Below, one piece after another: positions 43,362 to 50,659 of a DNA stretch of 50,659 nucleotides. A program made the translations under genes and the position numbers. Each line of letters starts with the position of its first letter. The first letter of the stretch is position 1. Below the pieces are notes generated by a model. It ran no database searches, was not told where the DNA came from, and worked only from the letters and a program-made list of their open reading frames with translations. The stretch is from Parachlamydiales bacterium (GTDB taxonomy: Bacteria; Chlamydiota; Chlamydiia; Chlamydiales; JAEYWL01), in NCBI GenBank assembly GCA_020054065.1, contig JAGVLX010000060.1:1-50659 (forward strand), read 5' to 3'.

Positions 43362-44975
43362 ATGCTAAAATATTTGCGGATCTCTCAACTTGTCCTAATC
43401 GAATCGTTAGAGATAGCCTTTGAGCCCCAATTAAATGTGTTGTCTGGTGAAACCGGATCAGGCAAATCCGCCCTCATCGAAGCGCTGGCGCTTGTCCTCG
43501 GTGGACGCGCTGACACAGCGCTAATCCGGCGCGGGCAGGAAAAAGGCGCGGTCGAAGCGATTTTCTCTATCGAAGCAGTTCCCGACGTACAAGTGATTTT
43601 ACAGGAAGCCGGCATCGATTTCGATCTAAATGAAGACCTGATCATCCGCCGCGAACTCTCTGTTTCAGGTAAAAACCGTTCCTTCATCAACCATCAAGCC
43701 GCTCACGTCACCTTGCTGAAACAGGTGGGAGAGCATCTCGTGCGGTTTGTCGGCCAGCATGCGAATCAACAATTATTGGCTTTGGAATCTCATCGCGCAA
43801 TGGTAGATCGTTTTGGGGATATTGAACCAATCGCCCAACAGTTTAAAGAAGCTTGGGAAGAGGAAGGGCGACTGCGCGAACGGTTGCTACAACTTACCAG
43901 CAGCGAATCGCAACGGCTGCGACAGATTGAAATCTACCAGATGGAATTAGAAGAGATCGGTAAAGCGGAAATAAAGGAAGGGGAGGAGGAGGAACTTTTT
44001 GCAGAATACTCCAAGCTGACCTATGCCGAAGAGATCATCGAACATCTGCATGCCCTCGGTAATACCCTTAAAGGGGAAAAATATTCCGTGATTGGTTCCC
44101 TTAACCGTCAAAAAGCCAACTTAGAAGCGTTAGCTAAACTGGACCCCTCGTTAGAGGATACCCTAAAAGCTTATCAAGATGCCTCGATCGTTTTGCAGGA
44201 AGTAAGCTACACTCTTGACCGCTACTCAAGCCGTGTGGAACACAGCCCGCAAAAAACAGCTGAATTAAATGAACGTCTCACATTGATCAACCGCTTAAAA
44301 AAGAAGTATGGACCAGAACTCTCCGATATTCAGACCTACAGAAACAAGGCTGAACAAGAACTGCAACAGCTAGAGAATGCAGACCACGAGATTGAAGCGC
44401 TGCAAACAAAGTTGAACCAAGCTTCCGCTGAGAGCAACACCCTTGCTACACAACTTACCCAGGGGCGTCAAGTAGCAGCCAAAGCGTTTGCCGAGCGGCT
44501 CGTCCAGGAATTACGTTCCCTTAACATGCCTAAAGTGGAGTTCAAGATTGAAGTCACGCCGCAAAAACGTTCTTCTACAGGGGATGACAGGATCGAATTT
44601 TTTATGGCCCCGAACTTGGGAGAACATTATTTACCGGTGAAAGACTACGCTAGTGGCGGCGAGATGTCTCGTCTGATGTTAGCGATCCAAAAGCTTTTAT
44701 CAGGTAAAGATCAAATTGCCACGCTAATTTTTGATGAGATTGATGCCAATATCGGCGGTGCAACAGCAGCAGTTATCGGGGATAAGTTGGCCCAAATCAG
44801 CCTGCATCATCAAATCTTATGCATCACCCACTTCCCTCAGGTGGCCCAGCATGCCAAACACCACCTGCAAATTGCCAAACAAGAACAAGAAGGGCGGACG
44901 CTGACGACTGTCAAATCGTTAAAATCCAGCGAACGGAAGAAAGAATTGGCCCGCATGGTCGGAATCGAAAAGTAA
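43362..44975 (+). CDS. recN: DNA repair protein RecN
   Basis: 537 residues, SMC-like ATPase in double-strand-break repair. Walker A is LSGETGSGKSALIEAL (about residue 30), the ABC signature is SGGEMSRLMLAIQKLL and Walker B is TLIFDEIDANIGGATA; the middle is a long coiled coil (about 160-360) rich in Glu/Gln/Leu. Length is slightly under the usual ~550. It is directly downstream of rnhC, so the pair probably forms a small nucleic-acid-repair operon. A CACAAAGGCACAGAG array begins soon after the stop. Confidence 0.96.
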   Translation: MLKYLRISQLVLIESLEIAFEPQLNVLSGETGSGKSALIEALALVLGGRADTALIRRGQEKGAVEAIFSIEAVPDVQVILQEAGIDFDLNEDLIIRRELSVSGKNRSFINHQAAHVTLLKQVGEHLVRFVGQHANQQLLALESHRAMVDRFGDIEPIAQQFKEAWEEEGRLRERLLQLTSSESQRLRQIEIYQMELEEIGKAEIKEGEEEELFAEYSKLTYAEEIIEHLHALGNTLKGEKYSVIGSLNRQKANLEALAKLDPSLEDTLKAYQDASIVLQEVSYTLDRYSSRVEHSPQKTAELNERLTLINRLKKKYGPELSDIQTYRNKAEQELQQLENADHEIEALQTKLNQASAESNTLATQLTQGRQVAAKAFAERLVQELRSLNMPKVEFKIEVTPQKRSSTGDDRIEFFMAPNLGEHYLPVKDYASGGEMSRLMLAIQKLLSGKDQIATLIFDEIDANIGGATAAVIGDKLAQISLHHQILCITHFPQVAQHAKHHLQIAKQEQEGRTLTTVKSLKSSERKKELARMVGIEK

Positions 44976-45060
44976 AAAAAACATGCACCACAAAGGCACA
45001 GAGAAAGAAAAAGATAAATTGCAAACCCTCGTCCTGCATGTCCTGTGTATCGCGTAGAAA

Positions 45061-45357
45061 CAATTGCAAAACTCAAACTCCGGATTTGGTGTCGCCACTG
45101 AACGTGGCTCCAAATTGGCTGCGGATTTTTCCGTGGGCTCACGCCCACGGCTAATTCTATGCAGCTGCTACCGCGGCAAGAGTACCGCTCCGCGGTTTTA
45201 TTAATTGATCAATGCTAATAACAATGAGTGTGCAATAACCGCGTAGCGGTACTTGCCGCGGTAGCGGCTGCATAGAATTAGCCGTGGGTGTAAACCTACG
45301 GGAAATGATTCATGAAAAAGGAGCCACGTCAGTGGCGACATAATCATTTTGCAATTG
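45061..45357. repeat. Large concentric foldback element (about 300 bp)
   Basis: Three successive inverted pairs are nested: CAATTGCAAA (45061) with TTTGCAATTG (45348); GTCGCCACTGAACGTGGCTC (from 45091) with GGAGCCACGTCAGTGGCGAC (45320); and CCCACGGCTAATTCTATGCA (from 45144) with its complement ending at 45288, continuing inward through CTACCGCGGCAAG / CTTGCCGCGGTAG. The whole could fold into one long hairpin. No protein is encoded. The ~535-bp gap 44976-45510 otherwise holds short CACAGAG and GTCCTG units. Confidence 0.85.
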
Positions 45358-45451
45358 GTGCTTTGTAAGTCCTGTTTGTCGTGTAGGTTCTATTATCATT
45401 TAATATAAAATTCTTTGTTTTAAAAATATTTTTATTACAAATCTGTTTAAT

Positions 45452-45480
45452 TTGTCTTTTATCTGATTTTAAAGTATAAT
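45452..45480 (+). promoter_or_regulatory. Promoter for the long paralogous pair
   Basis: TTGTCT (45452-45457), a 17-bp spacer and a perfect -10 TATAAT (45475-45480), 31 bases before the ATG at 45511. It probably drives both downstream genes. Confidence 0.6.
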
Positions 45481-45510
45481 TAATGAATTATTTTTATAAA
45501 TAAAGGCGCT

Positions 45511-47925
45511 ATGTTCAATAAAATATTTGACGATTTTAAAACGATCTCTTCCCTACAGAATTTTGATTATGTAAATCTCGAAATCGAACCTGCAAGGCTG
45601 CCTAAGGAAAAAAAGTCCATTTGGCGCAGAGCATACGATGCTCTTGTCGATCTTCCTTCCTCGATCATCGCCCGCTTTTCAAAAAAACTCCACGATCGGG
45701 TTATTCTTTATAAAAAGCCGACAAATATAGAAGCGATCGCAGCCGATATTACATTCTTGAAAAGCTCACCACGCATCTACCAATATCGTCTTGTTCGGAT
45801 TACGCTAAAAATCATCGATTTTGTTTACCGCATTCGACCCTACCATACCCCGCTTCCGCTCGTGTTCAAAACTCTGGCAACACGTGTATCAGCGAACATG
45901 CCCGACCTGTCATCGGCAAATTTCAATCAGGTCGATGCGTTTAAACAAAAATTAAAACGATTCCAATCGGATGTTAAATTGTTACAGTCTGGTTATCTCC
46001 AGCGCACCCAAAGAATTTGGAAACGGGTTCTGGCATATTTTGTTCCAGCTTACCGGAGTTATCTAAATCGAATCCGCACTGAAGATTTCAACCAACTCAC
46101 AAGCGCAATCGATAAAATCACTGCAGCGGTTGATAATCGACTCGATACGATTCGAAAGGAAACCTTAGCTAAACACCAAGCAGAACTAGCCCGCAAAGAA
46201 GCTGAAGAAAAACAGAGACAGAGGAAGTTTGCTAAAGAGAAGCAGCAAGCCGAAATGATGGTCGCATTTGAAGAGGCGCCAAGGATTGTGCAGCAATTAA
46301 CTGAAGCACCTCCTGTGCATCCTATCGATGCACCGACCATGCCGGTCACAATTGTAGAGGAACGAATTGTAGTTACTCAAGCGCTAAAAGAGCATACCGG
46401 ATTTATCTCCATTAAAGCCTCCGACCTCTTCAAAAAAGAGTTTGCGAATGGGTTAGTAAATTTCAAAATACTCGATGGGTTTATCGAGCACAAAGTCATT
46501 CCATTTAAGGGTCTTGTTATTGAGTTTAGTGAACAGGATTATTTATCTAATTCTGATCTACGTTATCTTAACAGCTTGATATATCAAAAGAATTTGCCAA
46601 AAATAGTATTGAATCACCTAAAACAAGTCTATCTTGGTTATCATCAAGACAAATGGAATATGGACGCATTTATGGGGATGCTGAATAAAGTTGTCTCGGC
46701 CACTCCAGTGCACTTTAAGGCTTTTGATCTTGCTGAATTATCAAACGAACAATTGTCTAAAGTTTTAAAGGCATTTCCGTACTTAGCAACCAACGGTACT
46801 GATGGGACAGCCGATTTTGCCTTTATCAGACCGCGAATGATCCTAAAGTTGCTTCCCCATTATCACCAGCAGATCAAATCCATTCGTTTTAGCCAATGCT
46901 TTAGGATTACCGACCAGTTTCTACAACTATTTGCCAAGCTGCCGTTTGTACAGTCGATTGAAACGATCAACCTCTGTGCTCATTATAAATTTAGTGTAGA
47001 GCCTAAAACCGGATCCGCTGATTGGGATGAAAACCGTTATAAGCAAGTTTATTCCCTTGATACTTTTAAGGCTTTGAATGCCATGCCACATGTAAAGCGG
47101 GTGATGGTTGCCGGTAAAAAGCACTATTCAGACGAAGCTGTGGCTCAAATTGCTATGCTCTGTCCTAAAGTGATTTGGTTTGATGATTGCGAAGAAACAT
47201 TTCAGGAAGTTGTTGATGGGATCAAAGCGTTTGACTTCTCAGGATATTATATGAATCCTACCTCGCCTAGTGCGATTAAAAAATATCTCCATAATCTTGG
47301 AAGAAACCTAGCGGTACTGAAGCAAAATTTCCCGATGGAAGAGATCTTACGAGTTGTAGCTGCAACAAACGTCAGTGCAGCTGGATGCGAATGGATGCAA
47401 ACCCATTTGGAAGCTGTCTGTCATGCATTAACCACTGGTAGAAAATTAAAAGAGCTTAATCATAATAATCCATACATGGAACGTTTAAGTCGTCTTTTGC
47501 ACGAAGATGCGACAGACATTTTATCTATTAGCAATCTTAGAGAAAGTAACGCTCGTTTTTTTATGGAAGGAGGGTATTATCGAGCCACTCTTGCTGAACT
47601 TCCTGATATTTTAACATTGCTGCATTCTAAAAATAAATTCGTTCAAGCCATTGAAGTTGATTTGAATCATCAACCTTTAGATCGTAAAACCGTTTGCTAT
47701 CTGGTTAATCTGTTATCAACGCGGGAATATCCTCATGAACCCCGGACATGTTACCCAGCCTATTATGTACCGGTCGTTGTCTTAAAAAATTTGGGCTCTA
47801 ATAAAGTTTTGCGCACGTGCTTTAACACAGTTGAAGAATATAATACATTTAATAAATTGTTAAATCGTTTGGAAAGTGCTCACGAGATTAGCTGTGAGCA
47901 CCCAATGTTAACCGAAAAATTATAA
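45511..47925 (+). CDS. Large LRR/coiled-coil protein, probable effector (paralogue 1)
   Basis: 804 residues without signal peptide. An N-terminal module (about 90-220) is shared with the next gene: IDFVYRIRPYHTPLPLVFK and RIWKRVLAYFVPAYRSYLNR. It is followed by a charged Glu/Gln/Lys/Arg coiled coil (about 225-260) and then a module beginning EHTGFISIKASDLFKKEF. The C-terminal half has irregular leucine-rich segments (LPFVQSIETINLCAH, MPHVKRVMVAGKKHYSDEA) resembling F-box-type LRRs. In amoeba-associated chlamydiae, expanded LRR families are thought to be secreted into the host; that is inference here. The specific family is not recognised. Confidence 0.7.
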   Translation: MFNKIFDDFKTISSLQNFDYVNLEIEPARLPKEKKSIWRRAYDALVDLPSSIIARFSKKLHDRVILYKKPTNIEAIAADITFLKSSPRIYQYRLVRITLKIIDFVYRIRPYHTPLPLVFKTLATRVSANMPDLSSANFNQVDAFKQKLKRFQSDVKLLQSGYLQRTQRIWKRVLAYFVPAYRSYLNRIRTEDFNQLTSAIDKITAAVDNRLDTIRKETLAKHQAELARKEAEEKQRQRKFAKEKQQAEMMVAFEEAPRIVQQLTEAPPVHPIDAPTMPVTIVEERIVVTQALKEHTGFISIKASDLFKKEFANGLVNFKILDGFIEHKVIPFKGLVIEFSEQDYLSNSDLRYLNSLIYQKNLPKIVLNHLKQVYLGYHQDKWNMDAFMGMLNKVVSATPVHFKAFDLAELSNEQLSKVLKAFPYLATNGTDGTADFAFIRPRMILKLLPHYHQQIKSIRFSQCFRITDQFLQLFAKLPFVQSIETINLCAHYKFSVEPKTGSADWDENRYKQVYSLDTFKALNAMPHVKRVMVAGKKHYSDEAVAQIAMLCPKVIWFDDCEETFQEVVDGIKAFDFSGYYMNPTSPSAIKKYLHNLGRNLAVLKQNFPMEEILRVVAATNVSAAGCEWMQTHLEAVCHALTTGRKLKELNHNNPYMERLSRLLHEDATDILSISNLRESNARFFMEGGYYRATLAELPDILTLLHSKNKFVQAIEVDLNHQPLDRKTVCYLVNLLSTREYPHEPRTCYPAYYVPVVVLKNLGSNKVLRTCFNTVEEYNTFNKLLNRLESAHEISCEHPMLTEKL

Positions 47926-47947
47926 TAATAGTTCGAAAGAGATAAAT

Positions 47948-50659
47948 ATGAATAATCTTAATATAGAAAAGAAAAATGTCAGTGGTGTGAATCAGGACTA
48001 CGCAGATGTAAACTGGCACTTTAAATCGTTAAATAACTTGTTTCGACCACGCCAAGATCGTCATTACATCGACCACACAGGATCAAAGTTAAGCCGTACT
48101 TATCGTCCTGGGTTTAAATCGCTGACCATGCGAGTCATCCTATTCTTTACCGATTTCGTTTATCGTTTTCGCCCTAAACATACGAAGATGCCTGTCATCT
48201 TTCAAGCTGCCCGTCTTAAGATCAAAGAAAATTTAGAACGACAGTGTAAGACACTCGCTGAAGTGGATGAACGGATGATGCTGATCAATCAATTAATCGA
48301 AGAGCTACCAAAATACCACACCAACTATTGCAAAAAGTCCTGGCGTTTATGGAAATGGACCCTGGGATTTTTCGTCCGCCCCTACCGCCGCTACCTAGAC
48401 CGAGTCAAATCAGCTGAATTCCGTGCTCTGATGAACACATTAAATCAGTCAATTCTTCCAGCAACGATCGAAACGATCAAAAAAGAGATTTCGGACAAAT
48501 TAAATGCTGAAAGAGTTGTTAGAGAAGCAGCCGAAAAAGCTCGCCGAGAAGAGCTAGAGAGACAAGAGAAAGCCCGCCGGGAAGCCTTAGCTGAACAGGA
48601 ACGACAACGGCAAGCCCGACTCGCTGCGGAAGAAGCTGCCAGAAACGCAACCGTTCAACAAGCAACGGCCTCTGCGCTTCAAACCTATGAAACACTCGTG
48701 AGATTAGCACAAGAACAGCCCATCGAAACCAAACCTTTAGGTGTGACCACACGCGCAGGCTCTGAAATGATTCATGATGAGCGCAATATCAAAAACCATG
48801 ATGGATTTTTCTCCATTGCGTTTGAACAAATTAAAAATCCAGCAAAACTAAAAGAAATTTTACGTTTCCTCCACGAAAAACCATTGAAAGGACTTGTCAT
48901 CGACTTTAAAAATGCAGAAGTGACTTTCAATGACTTGAAAGAATTGCAAAAGTTATGTGAGCTGCCTAACGTTCCGGTCATCCACCTATCCAATCTTCAA
49001 GGACACCTGCCCGTTCCGCCGCCATGCCGGGATAAGGAGGCTCGCGCAGAATACTTTAAACTGTTAGCCAAAATTCAATGCAGACAACCGGTTGCGGTCA
49101 ATATCCACAATTTAGATCTGAATGGAAGAGAAAATCGTTATGATCATCCGGAATCTTTAGCCGAAGCAGACATCTTGTTGAAAACATTTCCATTTTTATA
49201 TTCACATATAGGATCTCCAACACATTTATGCCTTCCCTCAATTAACGAAGCACCCCTCATGGCTCTAAAATTCTTGCCCCATTTCTATCAGATAGCTTCC
49301 TTGGAGCTTTATGGTTATTTACAGCCTTTTAATTTGGCCGAGATTTTAAAAATGCCAAATCTCAAAAATGTAACCACGCTCGATTTGCGGAGCAGCTTGG
49401 GTTTGGTCGGACTTAAGTCAGCTGATCTGGCCCCGCTCCAAACATTAAGATATGTACAACGTATTTATCTTCCTGAAGAACGTTTCTGCACGGCACTAGA
49501 GATGGAGGCTATCAAACGCGCATTCCCTCAGGCGCAATGCTACCGTCAATCTGATATAGACAATGCGGTAAATGGTTTAAAACCGGCTATGGAAGCATTT
49601 AATGCGGCTATACAGAATCCTCCGCGTCCCGCTGAAATGAAAGCGGCGTTTACTCAAGTCGTACATCATTATAACGTTTTGAGAGCCATTGATCCTGAGA
49701 TGGCTAAAAATGCAATCGGTCAACATGTTGTTGAACCTTATAATCGTTTTATCTACGAACATACTGCGCAAATCACCCACTTCCTGCAGCAAGGTAAAGC
49801 AATCTCAAGTATAGAGGGCTGCCCAGATCCACAATATTTTGGATTTATCTTAGGCGAATCGATTCCAGCTGCCTTGGCGATCAAGAAACAAACAACGTTA
49901 AAAGGAAATATCCCAGAAGTTTCTGGATTGCCGCGGGACTATAAAGGATTGTTCTGTGTAGCAATTGAAGATTTGGAAGTGGTTCCTGCTTGGTTCAAAC
50001 AATTTGGACACGCTCCGGGTTTGATCGTCGATCTGAAAAGAACCCCGTTAAATGAACAGCAAATGCTTTTATTAACAGCGTCGGTACAAAACGGAGCAAG
50101 AACAATCATTTTTGAAAATGCACCTGATACTTTCTCGATTCCGACAAAAGGGATTGTAAATCTTGAAGAGAAACAAAAAGTCATTTCAGCATTGAAGCAA
50201 ATGGAAATCCGGAAGCCAGTCAAGCTGTTGTTGGATGACACAACATTGTCAGAAGCGGATATTGCCCAAATCGCGCGTGTATTTACTTTAGATACAGTGT
50301 TTTTATCAGCCGAAATGACCGACAATGCATTGGTTAGATTTGCAAAAGCGCTCGCTAATAACCAAGTATGGAGGATCAATTTAAGCAATTGTAATCAATT
50401 GACCGACCAAGCCCTAAATATCTTGGTCCAATACCCGCAGTTCACGCGTGTGACCTTGCCGGCTGAGATTAAACCTGCGGCTGTGGAACTCGTTAGGTCA
50501 TCTAATCCGTTTGCTATCAGACAAATTTATGTTGCAGATCCAAGACCAGGAAAGGCTGAAGAAGCGCTTAGAGCTTATAGCGGACCCTACGAATTTGCGA
50601 TGCCGATTATCCTCGCGATGCGAAACAAAAGGATTGACATTGATTTCTATCAACAGTGG
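47948..50659 (+). CDS. Large LRR/coiled-coil protein, probable effector (paralogue 2, 3' end outside window)
   Basis: 904 codons are open from the ATG at 47948 to the window edge without a stop, so the protein is longer. It starts 22 bases after the sister gene with AAAGAGA upstream, so it is probably in the same operon. It shares the N-terminal module (TDFVYRFRPKHTKMPVIF, RLWKWTLGFFVRPYRRYLDR), has a longer Arg/Glu/Ala-rich coiled coil (about residues 185-240), then the IKNHDGFFSIAFEQIKNP module, and LRR-like segments late in the visible part (VWRINLSNCNQLTDQALNIL), matching the AMN1/F-box LRR consensus. Function is unknown; a host-directed effector is the best guess. Confidence 0.72.
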   Translation, partial: MNNLNIEKKNVSGVNQDYADVNWHFKSLNNLFRPRQDRHYIDHTGSKLSRTYRPGFKSLTMRVILFFTDFVYRFRPKHTKMPVIFQAARLKIKENLERQCKTLAEVDERMMLINQLIEELPKYHTNYCKKSWRLWKWTLGFFVRPYRRYLDRVKSAEFRALMNTLNQSILPATIETIKKEISDKLNAERVVREAAEKARREELERQEKARREALAEQERQRQARLAAEEAARNATVQQATASALQTYETLVRLAQEQPIETKPLGVTTRAGSEMIHDERNIKNHDGFFSIAFEQIKNPAKLKEILRFLHEKPLKGLVIDFKNAEVTFNDLKELQKLCELPNVPVIHLSNLQGHLPVPPPCRDKEARAEYFKLLAKIQCRQPVAVNIHNLDLNGRENRYDHPESLAEADILLKTFPFLYSHIGSPTHLCLPSINEAPLMALKFLPHFYQIASLELYGYLQPFNLAEILKMPNLKNVTTLDLRSSLGLVGLKSADLAPLQTLRYVQRIYLPEERFCTALEMEAIKRAFPQAQCYRQSDIDNAVNGLKPAMEAFNAAIQNPPRPAEMKAAFTQVVHHYNVLRAIDPEMAKNAIGQHVVEPYNRFIYEHTAQITHFLQQGKAISSIEGCPDPQYFGFILGESIPAALAIKKQTTLKGNIPEVSGLPRDYKGLFCVAIEDLEVVPAWFKQFGHAPGLIVDLKRTPLNEQQMLLLTASVQNGARTIIFENAPDTFSIPTKGIVNLEEKQKVISALKQMEIRKPVKLLLDDTTLSEADIAQIARVFTLDTVFLSAEMTDNALVRFAKALANNQVWRINLSNCNQLTDQALNILVQYPQFTRVTLPAEIKPAAVELVRSSNPFAIRQIYVADPRPGKAEEALRAYSGPYEFAMPIILAMRNKRIDIDFYQQW

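Overview
The window looks like chromosome from a member of the phylum Chlamydiota, most likely an amoeba-associated (Parachlamydia/Waddlia/Simkania-type) chlamydia. The best evidence is the chlamydial outer-membrane disulfide-network locus at 21.5-24.1 kb: two tiny Cys/Pro-rich lipoproteins followed by an OmcB-type large cysteine-rich protein with DUF11 repeats. The xseA-xseB-dxs-nadK block, a two-gene LRR/coiled-coil family and many accessory genes fit an environmental chlamydia better than a reduced animal pathogen. The genus cannot be fixed from sequence reading alone.

Layout. 0-10 kb is accessory-rich: the 3' end of upp, a truncated four-helix-bundle ORF, an alpha/beta hydrolase, two tandem 170-codon paralogues, a spectinomycin-kinase-like APH, a TetR regulator divergent from a FAD monooxygenase across a perfect operator palindrome, a stand-alone homoserine dehydrogenase with a signal-like N-terminus, a second four-helix-bundle ORF flanked by facing short repeats, a DUF1543 protein, an OXA-like protein with a substituted active site, and a nucleoside-phosphorylase pseudogene. 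10.0-11.4 kb is RNA-rich: a group II intron remnant without a maturase, a cluster of palindromes, and ssrA (tmRNA) on the minus strand with an unusually long alanine-ended tag frame.

11.5-21 kb holds core metabolism (ileS, a DMT transporter, a MORN-repeat protein, xseA, xseB, dxs, nadK). 21.5-29 kb is an envelope block: the Cys-rich proteins, maf, a HEAT-repeat exported protein and an LptD-like barrel. 29-35 kb has a secreted protein with a sugar-nucleotidyltransferase-like partner, tpiA-secG, a HigBA toxin-antitoxin pair with an operator inside its promoter, and a frameshifted polymorphic-toxin-like gene followed by a candidate immunity lipoprotein. 35-45 kb has def, a copper-type P1B ATPase, a small ferredoxin-like protein, the threonine-degradation pair kbl-tdh, tsaD, rnhC and recN. 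The last 5 kb carries two long paralogous proteins with coiled coils and leucine-rich C-terminal halves, probably secreted effectors.

The most unusual feature is a recurrent intergenic architecture: short degenerate arrays with 8-9 bp periodicity (cores GGACA, CACAGAGG, AGGATAACC, CTTTGCGTC) that face each other as imperfect inverted repeats. One such pair brackets a four-helix-bundle ORF, and a lone half-array overlaps the start of the other. This resembles, outside rRNA, the arrangement of 23S rRNA intervening sequences, in which complementary ends enclose an S23-family four-helix-bundle ORF. Other pairs enclose no gene and could be empty forms of the same element.
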